From assembly GCA_041476545.1 (NCBI GenBank), contig JBGOTP010000174.1, forward strand, positions 1-10,338: a stretch of 10,338 nt of DNA, in the 5' to 3' direction. Every line of letters begins with the position of its first letter. Positions within the stretch are counted from its first letter, which is position 1. Below are positions 1-6,319 of this stretch, piece after piece. The notes under the pieces were generated by a model that had not been told where the DNA came from, made no database searches, and saw nothing but the letters and a program-made list of their open reading frames with translations. The position numbers were made by a program, and so were the translations under genes. The stretch comes from JBGOTP01 sp041476545. GTDB taxonomy: Bacteria > Acidobacteriota > Vicinamibacteria > Vicinamibacterales > CAVVIG01.

Positions 1-1
1 A

Positions 2-412
2 GCCGACCGGGCCGATTACCGGCCCGACTCTATTGCCATGAGCGCCATCGATCTTGCCTGGCATCTCGTCGGCGCTGAGCACCGGTTTCTCGACGCAGTC
101 ATCTCCGGCGCGTTCGACGACAGTGACACGAAACGTCCGGCATCGATTGTGACGCCGGCCGATGTTGTGGCCCGGCACTCGGAACAGTTCGCGGCCGACA
201 TGGATCGGCTGAAAACGCTCCCGGGAGAACGGTTGTTGCGGAAGGTCGACTTCCGGGGTCTTTTCCAACTGCCGGCACTCACCTACATCCAGATCGCCAT
301 CAACCACTCGGTTCACCACCGCGGCCAGTTGTCGATGTACCTGCGGCCCATGGGGGCCAGGGTGCCGTCGATTTACGGCGAGAGCTACGACACACGCCGG
401 GACCGTCCCTGA
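2..412 (+). CDS. DinB/YfiT-like family protein, 5' end outside the window
   Basis: The reading frame is open from the left edge (base 2) to TGA at 410-412, so the gene is cut by the window; the internal ATG at 38 is probably not its start. The visible 136 residues fit a DinB-like four-helix bundle: an opening DYRP...S..DLAWHL segment, a His in the first visible helix, and near the C-terminus the segment NHSVHHRGQLSMYLR, the usual His-x-x-His-His-Arg-Gly-Gln signature of the last helix, followed by GARVPSIYGES. In this family three histidines bind a metal ion; members include bacillithiol/mycothiol-dependent transferases, but most have no known reaction. The conserved histidines look intact here, unlike in the next gene. 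A substrate cannot be named. Family call is firm; function is open. Confidence 0.85.
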   Translation, partial: ADRADYRPDSIAMSAIDLAWHLVGAEHRFLDAVISGAFDDSDTKRPASIVTPADVVARHSEQFAADMDRLKTLPGERLLRKVDFRGLFQLPALTYIQIAINHSVHHRGQLSMYLRPMGARVPSIYGESYDTRRDRP

Positions 413-470
413 AACCATTGTTTCGACTGGCGATTTCGCGTACAGTCGACCATTCTTGATGTGTTTTGCG

Positions 471-476
471 AAGGAG
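471..476 (+). promoter_or_regulatory. Ribosome binding site that fixes the start of the exported DinB-like gene
   Basis: AAGGAG lies five bases before the ATG at 482. It supports that start over the in-frame ATG at 461, which would add seven residues in front of a good signal peptide. Confidence 0.75.
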
Positions 477-481
477 AAATC

Positions 482-1114
482 ATGATACGCGTGACATCTA
501 TTGGAGCCGCGATCGTCCTGGCGGCGACAACCGCCGCAGCTCAGCCGCCGCCCCCCGGTCAGACGACCATTGCCGTCAACGTTCAGCGTGGGTATGCCGG
601 TATCAAGACCAACCTGACGCAGGCGGCCGAGAAGATGCCCGAGGCTGATTACGGCTTCAAGCCCAGCTCCATGCCGGAAATGCGCGTGTACGGTGCGCTC
701 TTCTCTCACGTGGCACAGGCGCAGTTTGGCACATGCGCCGCGGCGAAGGGTGTCCCGAATCCCATGATGGGCCGGCAACTCGAAACCGACTTGAAGACCA
801 AAGCCGACATCGTCAAGGCGCTCGCCGATTCGTTTGCATTCTGCGACGATGCGTATGCAGCGCTGAGCGATGCGAATGCGAGCGAGATGATCATGCAGGG
901 GCGGGGTCAGATCGCGCGCGCGGCCATGCTCGGCAACAACGTCACGCACGATAACGAGATGGCCGGGACCGCATACGTGTACATGCGCGCCAAGGGCCTT
1001 GTGCCGCCGTCCACCGAGAACGCCATGGCCGCTCGAGGCGGCGGAGCCGGCGGTGCGCGGGGTGGAGCGCCGGCGGGTGGCGGCCGCCCCGGGGGACCGC
1101 CGCCCGGACGGTAG
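482..1114 (+). CDS. Exported DinB-like protein with Gly/Pro/Arg-rich tail
   Basis: From ATG 482 the product is 210 residues. Residues 1-21 form a typical signal peptide (MIRVTSIGAAIVLAATTAAAQ), so the protein is probably periplasmic. Residues about 30-177 resemble the DinB four-helix fold: EKMPEADYGFKPSSMPEMR (50-68), then FSHVAQAQ with H76, and THDNEMAGTAYVYMRAKGLVPPS (155-177), the usual last helix and its Pro-Pro-Ser end. In family members this last helix normally carries His-x3-His; here H156 is present but position 160 is Met, so one expected metal ligand seems lost. Residues 185-210 are a low-complexity Gly/Ala/Pro/Arg tail. The gene follows another DinB-like gene by 69 bases. The reaction is unknown; a non-catalytic or altered metal-site role is an inference. 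Confidence 0.85.
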   Translation: MIRVTSIGAAIVLAATTAAAQPPPPGQTTIAVNVQRGYAGIKTNLTQAAEKMPEADYGFKPSSMPEMRVYGALFSHVAQAQFGTCAAAKGVPNPMMGRQLETDLKTKADIVKALADSFAFCDDAYAALSDANASEMIMQGRGQIARAAMLGNNVTHDNEMAGTAYVYMRAKGLVPPSTENAMAARGGGAGGARGGAPAGGGRPGGPPPGR

Positions 1115-1155
1115 GCTGAATGGCGCCTACGACGTACTGATCTCTTACTGCCCCC

Positions 1156-2085
1156 ATGCCAACCGTCGGACGACTGCGCTACCTTGAGGCGCTGCCGCAG
1201 GGCGGCTCGCGCACGAACTCTTCGTCCCGCTCCGCGCGGACGCTTGTCCTGATTCACGCCTTTCCGCTCAACGCCCGCATGTGGGAGCCACAGCTTGCGC
1301 TCGCGGAGCACGGGTGGCGTATCATCGCGCCGCAACTGCGCGGCATGGATCAGACTTCGCCTCGCGGATCAACCCAGGCTACGCCTGGGCCCGCCGCAGC
1401 GGCCGATGGACGCGAAGGCGGCTCTGGGATCGCCAAAGCGACCGCTCGAGGTCGCGAAGGCGATTCCGGAAACGCCCCCGAGACGACGTCGATCGACGAT
1501 TATGCGGGCGACGTCATTGATCTACTCGACGCCCTTCACATTGAAGACGCCGTGATCGGCGGGCTCTCCATGGGCGGATACGTGACCATGGCCATGTTTC
1601 GGCACGCACCACGCTACTTTCGCGGCATGCTCCTGGCCGACACGCGGTCGCAGGCCGACACGCCGGAGGGAACGGAAGGACGGAAGCGCATGCTCGCGTT
1701 GCTTCGAGCGAAGGGGTCGCGCGCAGTTCTCGAGGAGATGCTACCCAAGCTCCTGGGCGACACGACCCGGCGCGAACGGCCGGCGATTGCGGATCGCCTG
1801 CACGAACTCGTGCTATCGAATTCGGAAGCCGCGATTGCCGGTGCCATTGCCGCGCTCATGACGCGCCCGGACTCGACCCCTGTGCTGTCGTCCATCCACT
1901 GTCCGACGCTCGTCCTCGTGGGCGACGAGGATACGTTGACGCCTCCACAGCTCAGTGAGGACATGCATCACGCGATCGCGGGGTCTGAGCTGGTGAAGAT
2001 CCCGGTCGCGGGTCACCTGTCCAGCCTGGAGCGGCCGGAGGCCTTCAACGCGGCGCTGGGGACATTTCTGACACATCGGGTCTGA
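1156..2085 (+). CDS. Alpha/beta-hydrolase fold protein with an in-frame repeat insertion
   Basis: The product has 309 residues and no signal peptide, so it is probably cytoplasmic. The fold is clear: LIHAFPLN (32-39, oxyanion-hole HxF region), strand WRIIAPQLRG (54-63), nucleophile elbow GLSMG with S138, acid in LVLVGDEDT (probably D259), and catalytic histidine in PVAGH (H287). This is a full Ser-Asp-His triad of the esterase/lactonase/haloperoxidase-like group; the substrate cannot be told. Between strand APQLRG and SIDDYAGDVIDLLDAL, where relatives have a short loop, there is a Gly/Ala/Arg-rich stretch of roughly 45 residues (about 66-111) encoded by a structured DNA repeat. It sits on the surface near the active-site entrance, so the enzyme may tolerate it. 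No strong ribosome binding site is seen before the ATG. It probably leads a three-gene operon with the DUF547 and dehydrogenase genes. Confidence 0.9.
   Translation: MPTVGRLRYLEALPQGGSRTNSSSRSARTLVLIHAFPLNARMWEPQLALAEHGWRIIAPQLRGMDQTSPRGSTQATPGPAAAADGREGGSGIAKATARGREGDSGNAPETTSIDDYAGDVIDLLDALHIEDAVIGGLSMGGYVTMAMFRHAPRYFRGMLLADTRSQADTPEGTEGRKRMLALLRAKGSRAVLEEMLPKLLGDTTRRERPAIADRLHELVLSNSEAAIAGAIAALMTRPDSTPVLSSIHCPTLVLVGDEDTLTPPQLSEDMHHAIAGSELVKIPVAGHLSSLERPEAFNAALGTFLTHRV
1355..1476 (+). repeat. Structured palindromic repeat element inside the hydrolase gene
   Basis: Two hairpins sit side by side. The first is CCCAGGC-TAC-GCCTGGG (1373-1389), itself flanked by CTTCGC (1355-1360) and GCGAAG (1412-1417). 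The second spans 1417-1476. From the outside inwards it reads: GGCG pairs with CGCC; a GC/AA internal loop; TCTGGGATCGCC pairs with GGCGATTCCGGA (two G-T wobbles); an AAA/GAA internal loop; GCGACC pairs with GGTCGC around a GCTCGA loop. The translation is low complexity, with GREGGSG and GREGDSG repeated, and it falls where homologous proteins have a short loop. This looks like a REP/MITE-like element that landed in frame without breaking the gene. The exact ends are uncertain. Confidence 0.7.
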
Positions 2086-2097
2086 CATACTGGGATC

Positions 2098-2967
2098 ATG
2101 ACAGGGCAGAGGGCAAAGGGCGGAGGGCAGGCTGCGGACTGTGGATGGCAGCTCGCCGCCATTGTCGTTTGTGCCGCTCTGCTGACAGCCGCGATCCCAC
2201 ATGCCCAGGAGATCGATGCGCGTCAGCGAGCGTACGATGACCTTCTGGATGTCAACGTGCGCGACGGTCTGGTCGACTATCGGGTGCTCGAGAGCCAGCG
2301 GCCGCGGCTCGACCGGTTCGTTGAGGTGCTCGCTGCCGCGTCGATCGAGTCGAGGCCGCGTGACGAACAGATCGCATTCTGGCTGAATGCCTACAATGCC
2401 CTGGTCCTGCAGACCGTCATCGATCACTATCCGATCGTCCAGCGAAGTCGCGACTATCCGGCGAAGAGCATCCGTCAGATTCCTGGAGCCTTTGAACGGC
2501 TGCCGCACCGCGTCGCCGGCCGGACGCTCACACTCGATCAGATTGAACAGACGGTCCTTCCGGCCTTCCGTGATCCACGCGTGTACCTGGCACTTGGTCG
2601 CGGCGCGATTGGCAGCGGACGCCTCCGCAGCGAAGCCTACACGGCGGCACATCTCGAACGGCAGCTCACCGAGATTGCCCATGAGTGCGTAACTCGCGTG
2701 CGGTGCGCCGAGATCGATCGGACGGCGCAGAAGGTGAGGATCAACGCGGTCTTTTCGTGGCGGGAACAAGAGTTCGTGGCGGCGTACGCCGCCAACGCGT
2801 CAGCGGTGTTTGGCAGCCGGAGTCCCATCGAGCGTGCGGGCCTGGCCTTTCTCGACCCGACGTTCCTGCCGGCTGAGCGGGCGGTGCTCGCGAAAAATGA
2901 ATTCACCGTGGAGTTCATTCCCTTCGACTGGACCTTGAACGACCTCTCGGATCACGGGACTCGATAG
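2098..2967 (+). CDS. Exported DUF547-domain protein
   Basis: The product has 289 residues. The N-terminus is polar for about 16 residues, followed by a hydrophobic stretch (about 17-34) and a likely signal-peptidase site after IPHA (36), so the mature part is probably periplasmic. Residues about 45-245 match the DUF547 family: VNVRDGLVDYRVL (52-64), the hallmark AFWLNAYNALVLQTVIDHYP (93-112), KSIRQIPGAF..LPHRVAGRTLTLDQIE (123-150) and DPRVYLALGRGAIGSGRLRSEAYTA (159-183). Many DUF547 proteins have a Cys-Ala-Ser..Cys-Pro motif at that last point; it is replaced here by GRGAIGSG, which marks a subgroup. The biochemical function of the family is unknown. The gene starts 12 bases after the hydrolase and ends 2 bases before the dehydrogenase, which points to one transcript. 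The first codons are made of a heptamer repeat; I found no other in-frame start just downstream. Confidence 0.85.
   Translation: MTGQRAKGGGQAADCGWQLAAIVVCAALLTAAIPHAQEIDARQRAYDDLLDVNVRDGLVDYRVLESQRPRLDRFVEVLAAASIESRPRDEQIAFWLNAYNALVLQTVIDHYPIVQRSRDYPAKSIRQIPGAFERLPHRVAGRTLTLDQIEQTVLPAFRDPRVYLALGRGAIGSGRLRSEAYTAAHLERQLTEIAHECVTRVRCAEIDRTAQKVRINAVFSWREQEFVAAYAANASAVFGSRSPIERAGLAFLDPTFLPAERAVLAKNEFTVEFIPFDWTLNDLSDHGTR
2103..2130 (+). repeat. Four G-rich heptamers, G-quadruplex-type pattern
   Basis: Four units follow without a gap: AGGGCAG, AGGGCAA, AGGGCGG, AGGGCAG. The four GGG runs (first G at 2104, 2111, 2118, 2125) are each separated by four bases, so 2104-2127 fits the G3-N4 times four quadruplex rule on the sense strand. 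It begins two codons after the DUF547 start. Seven is not a multiple of three, so the peptide (GQRAKGGGQ) is not itself periodic. Confidence 0.8.
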
Positions 2968-2969
2968 GC

Positions 2970-3752
2970 GTGGATCTGGGGCTCTCGGACCGTGTTGCGA
3001 TTGTCACCGGATCCAGTCGCGGTCTGGGACTCGCCAGCGCGGCGGCGCTTGTGGCGGAGGGCTGCCGGGTGACGATTTGCGCACGAGGGGAGGCACGTCT
3101 GTCCGAGGCTGCCAGCGAGCTGCAGCGTCTTGCGGGCGGTGCGGAGGATCGCGTGCTCGCTGTTTGCGTCGACTTGTCCACGGCCGACGGGATTGTGCAG
3201 GTCGTGAATCAGACGGTGCAGCGTTTCGGTCAGCTCGATATCCTGGTGAACAACGTCGGCCTCGCCCGCGGAACGACGATCGTCGACACGTCCGACGCCG
3301 AGTGGCACGAGGCGCTCGATCAGACGCTGTTTCCGGCGATTCGCGCGTCGCGTCTCGCGGTTCCACACATGCGACGGCAAGGTGGGGGAGCCATTGTGAT
3401 GATCGCGTCGATCTGGGGTCGCGAGTCAGGCGGCCGGATGACGTACAACGCGGTCAAGGCCGCGGAGATCAGTCTCGCGAAGTCGATGGCCCAGCAGCTC
3501 GCCAGGGACAACATCAGGGTCAACAGCGTGGCGCCAGGGTCGACTCTCTTCCCGGGAGGGTCGTGGCATCGCCGGCAACAGGAAGATCCAGCCGGCATCG
3601 CCGACTTCGTCATGCGCGAGCTACCGTTCGGGCGATTCGGCCGCCCCGAAGAAATCGGAGCCGTGGTCGCATTCCTTGTGTCGCCGCGTGCGAGCTGGAT
3701 CAGCGGCGCGAGCGTGCCCGTCGACGGCTGCCAGGGGCGGTCCCTGATCTAG
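2970..3752 (+). CDS. Short-chain dehydrogenase/reductase (classical SDR)
   Basis: The 260-residue product starts at GTG 2970, two bases after the DUF547 stop, so translation is probably coupled. It is a complete classical SDR of normal length: cofactor-binding TGSSRGLG (13-20), Arg39 at the end of the second strand (TICAR), which suggests NADP(H), NNVG (94-97), catalytic Ser147 in MIASIWG, Tyr159 and Lys163 in YNAVK, then RVNSVAPGST (183-192), and the C-terminal SWISGASVPVDGC (242-254). Such enzymes reduce or oxidise carbonyl/alcohol groups in the cytoplasm; close relatives include 3-oxoacyl-ACP reductase-like and sugar/steroid dehydrogenases. The substrate cannot be read from the sequence, and the neighbouring hydrolase and DUF547 protein do not settle it. 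Confidence 0.93.
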   Translation: MDLGLSDRVAIVTGSSRGLGLASAAALVAEGCRVTICARGEARLSEAASELQRLAGGAEDRVLAVCVDLSTADGIVQVVNQTVQRFGQLDILVNNVGLARGTTIVDTSDAEWHEALDQTLFPAIRASRLAVPHMRRQGGGAIVMIASIWGRESGGRMTYNAVKAAEISLAKSMAQQLARDNIRVNSVAPGSTLFPGGSWHRRQQEDPAGIADFVMRELPFGRFGRPEEIGAVVAFLVSPRASWISGASVPVDGCQGRSLI

Positions 3753-3763
3753 AACCAGGGATC
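3739..3763 (+). terminator. Weak hairpin at the end of the dehydrogenase operon
   Basis: GGTCCCTG (3739-3746) pairs with CAGGGATC (3756-3763), with one G-T pair and a nine-base loop holding the stop codon. There is no T tract after it, so it is at best an imperfect terminator or a 3'-end stabilising hairpin before the next promoter. Confidence 0.3.
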
Positions 3764-3832
3764 TCCGGGCTATTTCGCCGTCTGGTCCGATCGGATTGAT
3801 CAAATCCTGAGGCCCACGGCCGTTTTCGCCTC

Positions 3833-3861
3833 TTGATCGCCTTCAGTCAGGCTGGTACCAT
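3833..3861 (+). promoter_or_regulatory. Sigma-70-type extended -10 promoter of the helicase-exonuclease operon
   Basis: TTGATC (3833-3838) and TACCAT (3856-3861) are exactly 17 bases apart, and TGG directly before TACCAT gives an extended -10 (TGn). The expected transcription start is near 3867-3869, one to three bases before the ATG at 3870. No ribosome binding site precedes that ATG, which fits a leaderless message. Upstream, GGATTGATCAAATCC (3793-3807) is a near palindrome that could be an operator; this is speculative. Confidence 0.5.
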
Positions 3862-3869
3862 CCTGACCC

Positions 3870-6317
3870 ATGCCGGACGTCGGACTCGCTTCAAGCCGTG
3901 GCCTCGCAACACGTTCTGGACGCGACGGCGCGCTCGATGCCGCCCTGGAACGTCTGGCGCCGGGGCATGTCCCGGAGCGACCTGATACTCCGGACCTCCA
4001 TGTCACCGCCGTCCGCCACCTCCCGGCGGTCGCTGCCCGGTACGCCGAATTCCCCGCGGCTCTTGATCCTCGGTTGCGCCACGCGCTCGAGACCCGTGGC
4101 ATCGCGCGGCTGTACACGCACCAGGCCGAAGTGATCGAACACGCGCTCGCTGGGCGGCATGCCGTCGTGATCACACCGACGGCGTCCGGCAAGACGCTGT
4201 GCTACAACGCGCCAATTCTGCATGCGGTCCTTCAGGATCCATCGAGCCGCGCGCTCTATTTGTTTCCGACCAAGGCGCTGGCTCAGGATCAGCTCGCCGA
4301 GTTGCAAGGGCTGTGCGAGACGCTCGCCTCGGATTCACACGATCAGATTGGCGTGTTCACCTACGACGGGGATACGCCGCAGGATGCGCGGCGAACGATC
4401 CGATCGAGAGCGCACCTTGTGCTCAGCAACCCCGACATGCTGCACTCGGGGATTCTGCCGCACCATCCACGATGGGCGAAGCTTTTCGAAAACCTCAAGT
4501 ACGTCGTGATCGACGAGCTGCACGCATATCGCGGGGTCTTTGGCAGTCATCTGTGCAACGTGCTGCGACGGCTCCGCCGCGTCTGCCGCCACTACGGATC
4601 GGATCCAGTCTTTCTCTGTTCGTCGGCGACGATCGCGAACCCGCGCGAGCTGGCGGAGCGGCTCACCGAGCGGCCGTTCGAACTGGTGGCCCAGAGCGGT
4701 GCCCCTCGTGGAGAGAAATTCTTCGTCTTCGTGAACCCGCCGGTCGTCAATCATCAGCTCGGGATTCGCCGTTCGTATCTCAGTGAGACGCGCCGGATTG
4801 CCGGCGAGTTTCTGAAGCGGCAACTGCAGCTGATCGTCTTCGCGCAGAGCCGCTTGTCGACTGAACTCCTCACCACGTATCTCAAAGAAGATTTCGAGGA
4901 CACGCCTGGCGCCGCCGAGCGGATTCGAGGATACCGGGGCGGCTACCTGCCGATCCGCCGCCGCGAGATCGAGAAGGGCCTGCGGGAGGGCACTGTCCGC
5001 GCGGTTGTCTCGACAAACGCGCTCGAACTCGGCATCGACATCGGTGCGCTCGATGTGTCTGTGATGGCCGGGTATCCAGGCACGATCGCCGCAACATGGC
5101 AGCGTGCGGGTCGCGCCGGACGACGGGCGAGCCGTTCGGCGGCTGTGATGGTCGCGAGCAGCGCCCCGCTCGATCAGTTCATCGTTCGGAACCCGTCGTA
5201 TTTCTTCGACGCCTCACCCGAGCACGCGCTCATCGATCCAGACAATCTCCACATCCTCGTCGAGCACATCAAGTGCGCCATCTTCGAACTGCCCTTCTTG
5301 GGAACCGAGACCTTCGGCCGGCACGATCTCCAGCAGGTGCTGGCGGTACTGGCGGAGCAGGGCCTCGTGCACAGGGCTGGCAGCCGTGAAGATCTCGACA
5401 GTCCGTCGACTGATGCCAGATGGACGTGGACGAGCGAGTCGTATCCAGCCGATGCAGTGAGCCTGCGATCGGTGTCGTCGGACAATTTCGTGGTGGTGGA
5501 CACGACACGCGAGTCGCGGGTCATCGGAGAGACCGACTTCGGCAGCGGGCCCTCCACGCTTCACCCCAAGGCCATCTACATCGTCGAAGGGAAGCCGTTC
5601 CAGGTGGAGCGGTTGGACTTCGAGGGACGGAAGGCGTTCGTGCGCGAGGTCGACTGCGATTACTACACCGATGCAATCACGTACTCGCGGGTGACGATCC
5701 TCGATACGTTTGAGGAGGCCGCTGACGTGCGGGCGCATGGGGAAGTGCTGGTCGTCTCGCGTGTGGTGGGTTTCAAGAAGATCAAGTTCCATACGAACGA
5801 GAATGTCGGCTCGGGCGAGCTCGATCTGCCGGAGCAGCAGATGCATACGACGGCCTACTGGCTTGCAGTGCCCTCGGCGGTTCTGGCGCAGCTGCCGTAC
5901 ACGGCCGACGACCGTCGGGATGGGGTCGTGGGGCTGGCGTTTGCAATTCGCCAGGTTGCCCAGTTGCTGTTGATGTGCGATCGCTCCGACATCGGTGTTT
6001 CCATCGATACGGGCGACAAGGAGTCTCCCGATTCCCTTGTCGCCGAGCATCCAGCGCGGTTGTTCGTGTACGACAACTATCCGGGCGGCATCGGGTTCAG
6101 CGAGCCGCTCTTCCGCATGCACCGTGATCTTCTGGAGGCAACGCGTCGACTGGTCGGCGAGTGCGCCTGCGAGAGCGGATGCCCGGGGTGCGTCGGTCCC
6201 GTCGGTAACACGGGACCACTGGCCAAGACCGCGGCGCTTCGAATTCTGGATCTGCTGCTGGAGAGACGCTTCGTTACAGGGTCCGCGGATGGCGTCGAGG
6301 CCAGGACCGCGGGATAG
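3870..6317 (+). CDS. mrfA: DExH-box DNA helicase with C-terminal DUF1998 Cys4 region (MrfA/YprA family)
   Basis: The 815-residue product has all parts of an MrfA-type helicase. Motifs: GIARLYTHQAEVI (77-89, Q-motif-like), Walker A PTASGKT (103-109), DELH (215-218, motif II), SSAT (251-254, motif III), ALELGIDIG (384-392) and QRAGRAGR (411-418, motif VI). The C-terminal half has the DUF1998 signature YDNYPGGIGFSE (734-745) and a likely zinc cluster of C765, C767, C771 and C774. In Bacillus subtilis, MrfA is a 3'-5' DNA helicase that works with the MrfB exonuclease to repair mitomycin C adducts independently of UvrABC. A stop codon lies two codons before the ATG, so 3870 is the earliest possible start. 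The next gene begins on its stop codon. Family call is firm; the substrate lesion in this organism is inferred. Confidence 0.93.
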   Translation: MPDVGLASSRGLATRSGRDGALDAALERLAPGHVPERPDTPDLHVTAVRHLPAVAARYAEFPAALDPRLRHALETRGIARLYTHQAEVIEHALAGRHAVVITPTASGKTLCYNAPILHAVLQDPSSRALYLFPTKALAQDQLAELQGLCETLASDSHDQIGVFTYDGDTPQDARRTIRSRAHLVLSNPDMLHSGILPHHPRWAKLFENLKYVVIDELHAYRGVFGSHLCNVLRRLRRVCRHYGSDPVFLCSSATIANPRELAERLTERPFELVAQSGAPRGEKFFVFVNPPVVNHQLGIRRSYLSETRRIAGEFLKRQLQLIVFAQSRLSTELLTTYLKEDFEDTPGAAERIRGYRGGYLPIRRREIEKGLREGTVRAVVSTNALELGIDIGALDVSVMAGYPGTIAATWQRAGRAGRRASRSAAVMVASSAPLDQFIVRNPSYFFDASPEHALIDPDNLHILVEHIKCAIFELPFLGTETFGRHDLQQVLAVLAEQGLVHRAGSREDLDSPSTDARWTWTSESYPADAVSLRSVSSDNFVVVDTTRESRVIGETDFGSGPSTLHPKAIYIVEGKPFQVERLDFEGRKAFVREVDCDYYTDAITYSRVTILDTFEEAADVRAHGEVLVVSRVVGFKKIKFHTNENVGSGELDLPEQQMHTTAYWLAVPSAVLAQLPYTADDRRDGVVGLAFAIRQVAQLLLMCDRSDIGVSIDTGDKESPDSLVAEHPARLFVYDNYPGGIGFSEPLFRMHRDLLEATRRLVGECACESGCPGCVGPVGNTGPLAKTAALRILDLLLERRFVTGSADGVEARTAG

Positions 6318-6319
6318 TG

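Noticed and set aside
461..481. Earlier ATG for the exported DinB-like gene
   Set aside because: It would place seven polar residues before the signal peptide and ignore the AAGGAG site five bases before ATG 482.
1813..2769. A 318-codon minus-strand frame across the hydrolase and DUF547 genes
   Set aside because: It crosses the border between two well-supported + strand genes, and its protein has no recognisable motif or signal. It is a GC-driven shadow.
3753..3869. Search for a LexA-type SOS box upstream of the helicase operon
   Set aside because: No GAAC-N4-GTTC or similar LexA operator was seen; only the short near palindrome at 3793-3807 stands out, and it does not resemble one.
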